Source: Maribacter polysiphoniae (GTDB lineage: Bacteria > Bacteroidota > Bacteroidia > Flavobacteriales > Flavobacteriaceae). Taken from it: DNA of 64,000 bases. The stretch is taken from NCBI RefSeq assembly GCF_003148665.1, contig NZ_QGGQ01000003.1, forward strand, positions 372,001 to 436,000, read 5' to 3'. Position 1 is the stretch's first letter, and the number at the start of each line of letters is the position of its first letter. The notes beneath the pieces are model-generated. The model was not told the DNA's origin and searched no databases. It saw nothing but the letters and a program-made list of their open reading frames with translations. The position numbers and the translations under genes were made by a program. Of this stretch, positions 61,918-64,000 are shown piece by piece.

Positions 61918-63075
61918 ATGTTTATGGTTAAAAAAATAAAAACAATTCCTTATAAGTTTGTATTTATCCTATTGTTTTTTTGTCTTGCTTGCAAAACGGA
62001 TAAAAAACAAGCTTCTATATCCAATGAAGAAGCCAACATATATTCGAATCCATTGAATGTAAACTTCGGTGACCCATTTATTTTGGATAATGGAGACGGA
62101 ACGTACTTTATGTATGGTACTGGTGGTGGTGCCAAGGACGGTTTTTCAACCTATTCTTCCACTAATCTAACTGACTGGGAATATGAGGGTCAGGTTTACC
62201 AAGGAAACACAGCCGAATCTTGGAATTTAAAAAGTTTTTGGGCACCTGAAGTTTATAAGATTGATAATGCTTATTATTTGTTTTATAGTGCCGACAAAAA
62301 AGATAATCCTACTAACGAGTTAGAAACCTATAGCATTGGCGTTGCTTTTTCAGATAGTCCTAAAGGCCCTTTTGCAGATTTAAAAAATGAACCCCTTTTT
62401 GATCCGGGCTATCCGATAATTGATGCTAATGTTTTTCAAGACGATAACGGAAAGTATTATTTATATTATTCCCGTGCCTGTTATAAACATTCAGTTAAGA
62501 GCGAGATTTCTGAATGGGCAAAAAATGAAGGTTTATATGACGAATTAGAGGAAAGTTGGGTCTATGGTGTAGAACTTGCACCTGATTTTAAAAGCATAAT
62601 AGGGGAGCCAGTTTTACTTCTTAGCCCTCCAAGTTCTATAAATGATCAAAATGCTGAATGGGAAAGTCGTTCGGTAATCTCAAAAGAAATAAATCGCAGA
62701 TGGACAGAAGGTTCTTATACGTTTAAACATGGTGCGACCTATTATATGATGTATTCGGCCAATTATTATGCTGGCCCGAATTATGCGGTTGGTTATGCAA
62801 CGGCTGCCCATCCTTTGGGACCTTATTCGAAGGCAGGAAACAATCCGGTTTTACAGAAGAATAGTGCAACTGGGGGAGATGTCACGGGAACAGGTCACAA
62901 CAGTGTTCTTTTTCTAGACGGAGGTTCAACAATGTACGCGGTTTATCATGGAAGGACAAAGCAAAGTGGGGAAAAACGTGTCGTATTTATAGATGAAATG
63001 GAAATTTTGGAAGACGGTACCCTGGTTGTGAATGGGCCAACCACAGCACCTAAGCCATATCCCTTGGTGAAATAA
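61918..63075 (+). CDS. Glycoside hydrolase family 43 lipoprotein
   Basis: 385 residues with lipobox LAC (Cys about 24; an alternative ATG two codons downstream, M3, is equally good). Propeller motifs: Asp in NFGDPFIL (about 52), WAPEVYKIDNAYYLFYSA, Asp in YPIIDANVF (about 165) and Glu in RWTEGSYTF (about 264). It has the usual GTGHNSV metal-binding end. A probable alpha-L-arabinofuranosidase or beta-xylosidase. It is the third GH43 of the locus and differs clearly from the other two in sequence, so each probably cuts a different linkage. Confidence 0.92.
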   Translation: MFMVKKIKTIPYKFVFILLFFCLACKTDKKQASISNEEANIYSNPLNVNFGDPFILDNGDGTYFMYGTGGGAKDGFSTYSSTNLTDWEYEGQVYQGNTAESWNLKSFWAPEVYKIDNAYYLFYSADKKDNPTNELETYSIGVAFSDSPKGPFADLKNEPLFDPGYPIIDANVFQDDNGKYYLYYSRACYKHSVKSEISEWAKNEGLYDELEESWVYGVELAPDFKSIIGEPVLLLSPPSSINDQNAEWESRSVISKEINRRWTEGSYTFKHGATYYMMYSANYYAGPNYAVGYATAAHPLGPYSKAGNNPVLQKNSATGGDVTGTGHNSVLFLDGGSTMYAVYHGRTKQSGEKRVVFIDEMEILEDGTLVVNGPTTAPKPYPLVK

Positions 63076-63116
63076 CAGATCAACTTAAGAATCAGTACAA
63101 TTTAAACATAGAACAA

Positions 63117-64000
63117 ATGAAAAAATCCTTATTAACAAGCCTGTTGTTATTTGTCGTAGTATTCGGGTTGGCACAAGAAAACCTATTGGAAGAAAATAAA
63201 TGGTCAAGAGAGGAAGCTCACAAATGGTATGCACAACAAGGTTGGATTACTGGGGCGAATTTTGTGCCGAGTACCGCTATTAACCAACTGGAAATGTGGC
63301 AGGAAGAGACATTTGATCCAAAGACCATGGACCGTGAATTGGGTTTTGCCGAAAGCATTGGTTTTAATACTATGCGGGTCTACCTTCACAGTTTGGCATA
63401 TAAAGCAGACCCAAAAGGATTTAAAAAACGAATGGACACTTATTTGGGAATTGCCAATAAACATGGTATAAAAACACTATTTGTGATTTTTGACGACGTT
63501 TGGCAAAAAAAACCAAAAGTAGGAAAGCAGCAAGAACCTGTACCAGGTACACATAACTCAGGTTGGGTGCAAGATCCAGGGGACCCTGCCCATAAAGAGA
63601 AAAAGAATTTCGCCGCTCTTGAGGTTTATGTAAAAGACATACTCAAGACTTTTGCCAACGATGATCGTGTTTTAATGTGGGATCTCTACAACGAACCCGG
63701 TAATGAAGGAAAAAGGAATACCACTTTGCCGTTGCTAAAGAGTGTTTTTACATGGGCCAGGGAAGTAAACCCCAGTCAACCTATCACTGCGGGACTATGG
63801 GCCTGGGATTTACAAGAGTTGAATGCTTTTCAGGCCTTGAATTCTGATATTTTGACCTATCACGACTATGCGGATGAAAAACACCATCAACATATAATTA
63901 ATTTATTAAAATCCCATGGCAGACCAATGATTTGTACTGAATATATGGCTAGGACAAATAATAGTCGTTTTGCCAATATTCTACCCGTGTTGAAAAAAGA
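63117..64000 (+). CDS. GH5-like (clan GH-A) glycoside hydrolase, N-terminal part
   Basis: Open from the ATG at 63117 to the window end (294 codons seen). The signal peptide (about 1-19) ends GLAQ. TIM-barrel motifs: NTMRVYLHS (about 85), VLMWDLYNEPGN with the acid/base E193, and MICTEYMAR with the nucleophile E275. The family resembles proteins often annotated as cellulase-like or 1,4-beta-xylanase in Bacteroidetes. It starts 41 bp after the GH43 stop and is surely in the same transcript. It probably cuts the backbone or a core linkage; the substrate is uncertain. Confidence 0.88.
   Translation, partial: MKKSLLTSLLLFVVVFGLAQENLLEENKWSREEAHKWYAQQGWITGANFVPSTAINQLEMWQEETFDPKTMDRELGFAESIGFNTMRVYLHSLAYKADPKGFKKRMDTYLGIANKHGIKTLFVIFDDVWQKKPKVGKQQEPVPGTHNSGWVQDPGDPAHKEKKNFAALEVYVKDILKTFANDDRVLMWDLYNEPGNEGKRNTTLPLLKSVFTWAREVNPSQPITAGLWAWDLQELNAFQALNSDILTYHDYADEKHHQHIINLLKSHGRPMICTEYMARTNNSRFANILPVLKK

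Noticed and set aside
1-64000. CRISPR arrays, retrons or restriction/anti-phage genes
   Set aside because: No regularly spaced repeats, reverse transcriptase, methylase or nuclease defence genes were seen on either strand.

Overview
The window comes from a member of the Bacteroidota, most likely a marine Flavobacteriaceae. The grounds are the Bacteroides-type tra and mob genes, three SusC/SusD pairs, a hybrid two-component regulator, FecR/ECF regulation, flavobacterial small-protein families and the near absence of Shine-Dalgarno sequences. No rRNA, tRNA, integrase, IS transposase or CRISPR array was seen.

Positions 1-26.4 kb are the inside of a CTnDOT-like integrative conjugative element (ICE). 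The minus strand carries a tra operon (traE-traF-traG-traI-like-traJ-traK-traM, the last cut by the window start), a truncated cell-wall amidase, a replication/excision module (DnaC-like ATPase, initiator-like protein, excisionase-like HTH protein) and the regulator rteC. At 21.9-26.2 kb lie the mobilization genes (BfmA-like, relaxase mobB, coupling protein mobC), a palindrome-rich probable oriT, a DUF6876 gene and ssb. Between the two conjugation blocks sits a cargo of about 12 kb: an alpha-oxoamine-synthase/GNAT fusion, a STAS-like protein, a PAS-AraC regulator, a MauE-like redox membrane protein, a tiny secreted DUF6520 protein with two cysteines, a secreted zinc metalloprotease and a SusC/SusD uptake pair. 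This cargo is the best candidate for an undescribed system. A lipid- or amine-forming enzyme is linked to a sensor-regulated export, processing and uptake module, and all of it is mobile.

Positions 26.4-30.8 kb are sparse. They hold two adjacent genes for micro membrane proteins, an orphan LytTR response regulator and duplicated non-coding blocks. Block A occurs at 26.6 and 30.1 kb, and block B at 26.9 and 40.3 kb. A and B are adjacent in the first copy but about 10 kb apart in the second, which suggests that the intervening locus was inserted between them.

That locus (30.8-39.9 kb) is an ECF sigma/FecR-controlled SusC/SusD system with a secreted endonuclease/exonuclease/phosphatase-fold enzyme and a metallophosphoesterase. 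It looks like acquisition of a phosphorylated substrate rather than a plain glycan. From 40 to 44 kb there are small genes, a cupin and decayed gene fragments.

Positions 44.3-64 kb are a polysaccharide utilization locus. A divergent 1325-residue hybrid two-component sensor faces GH2, GH43, GH127/146-type, GH43, SusC, SusD, DUF3823, GH43 and a GH5-like enzyme cut by the window end. The enzyme set points to an arabinose-rich plant or algal polysaccharide such as arabinan, arabinogalactan or arabinoxylan.
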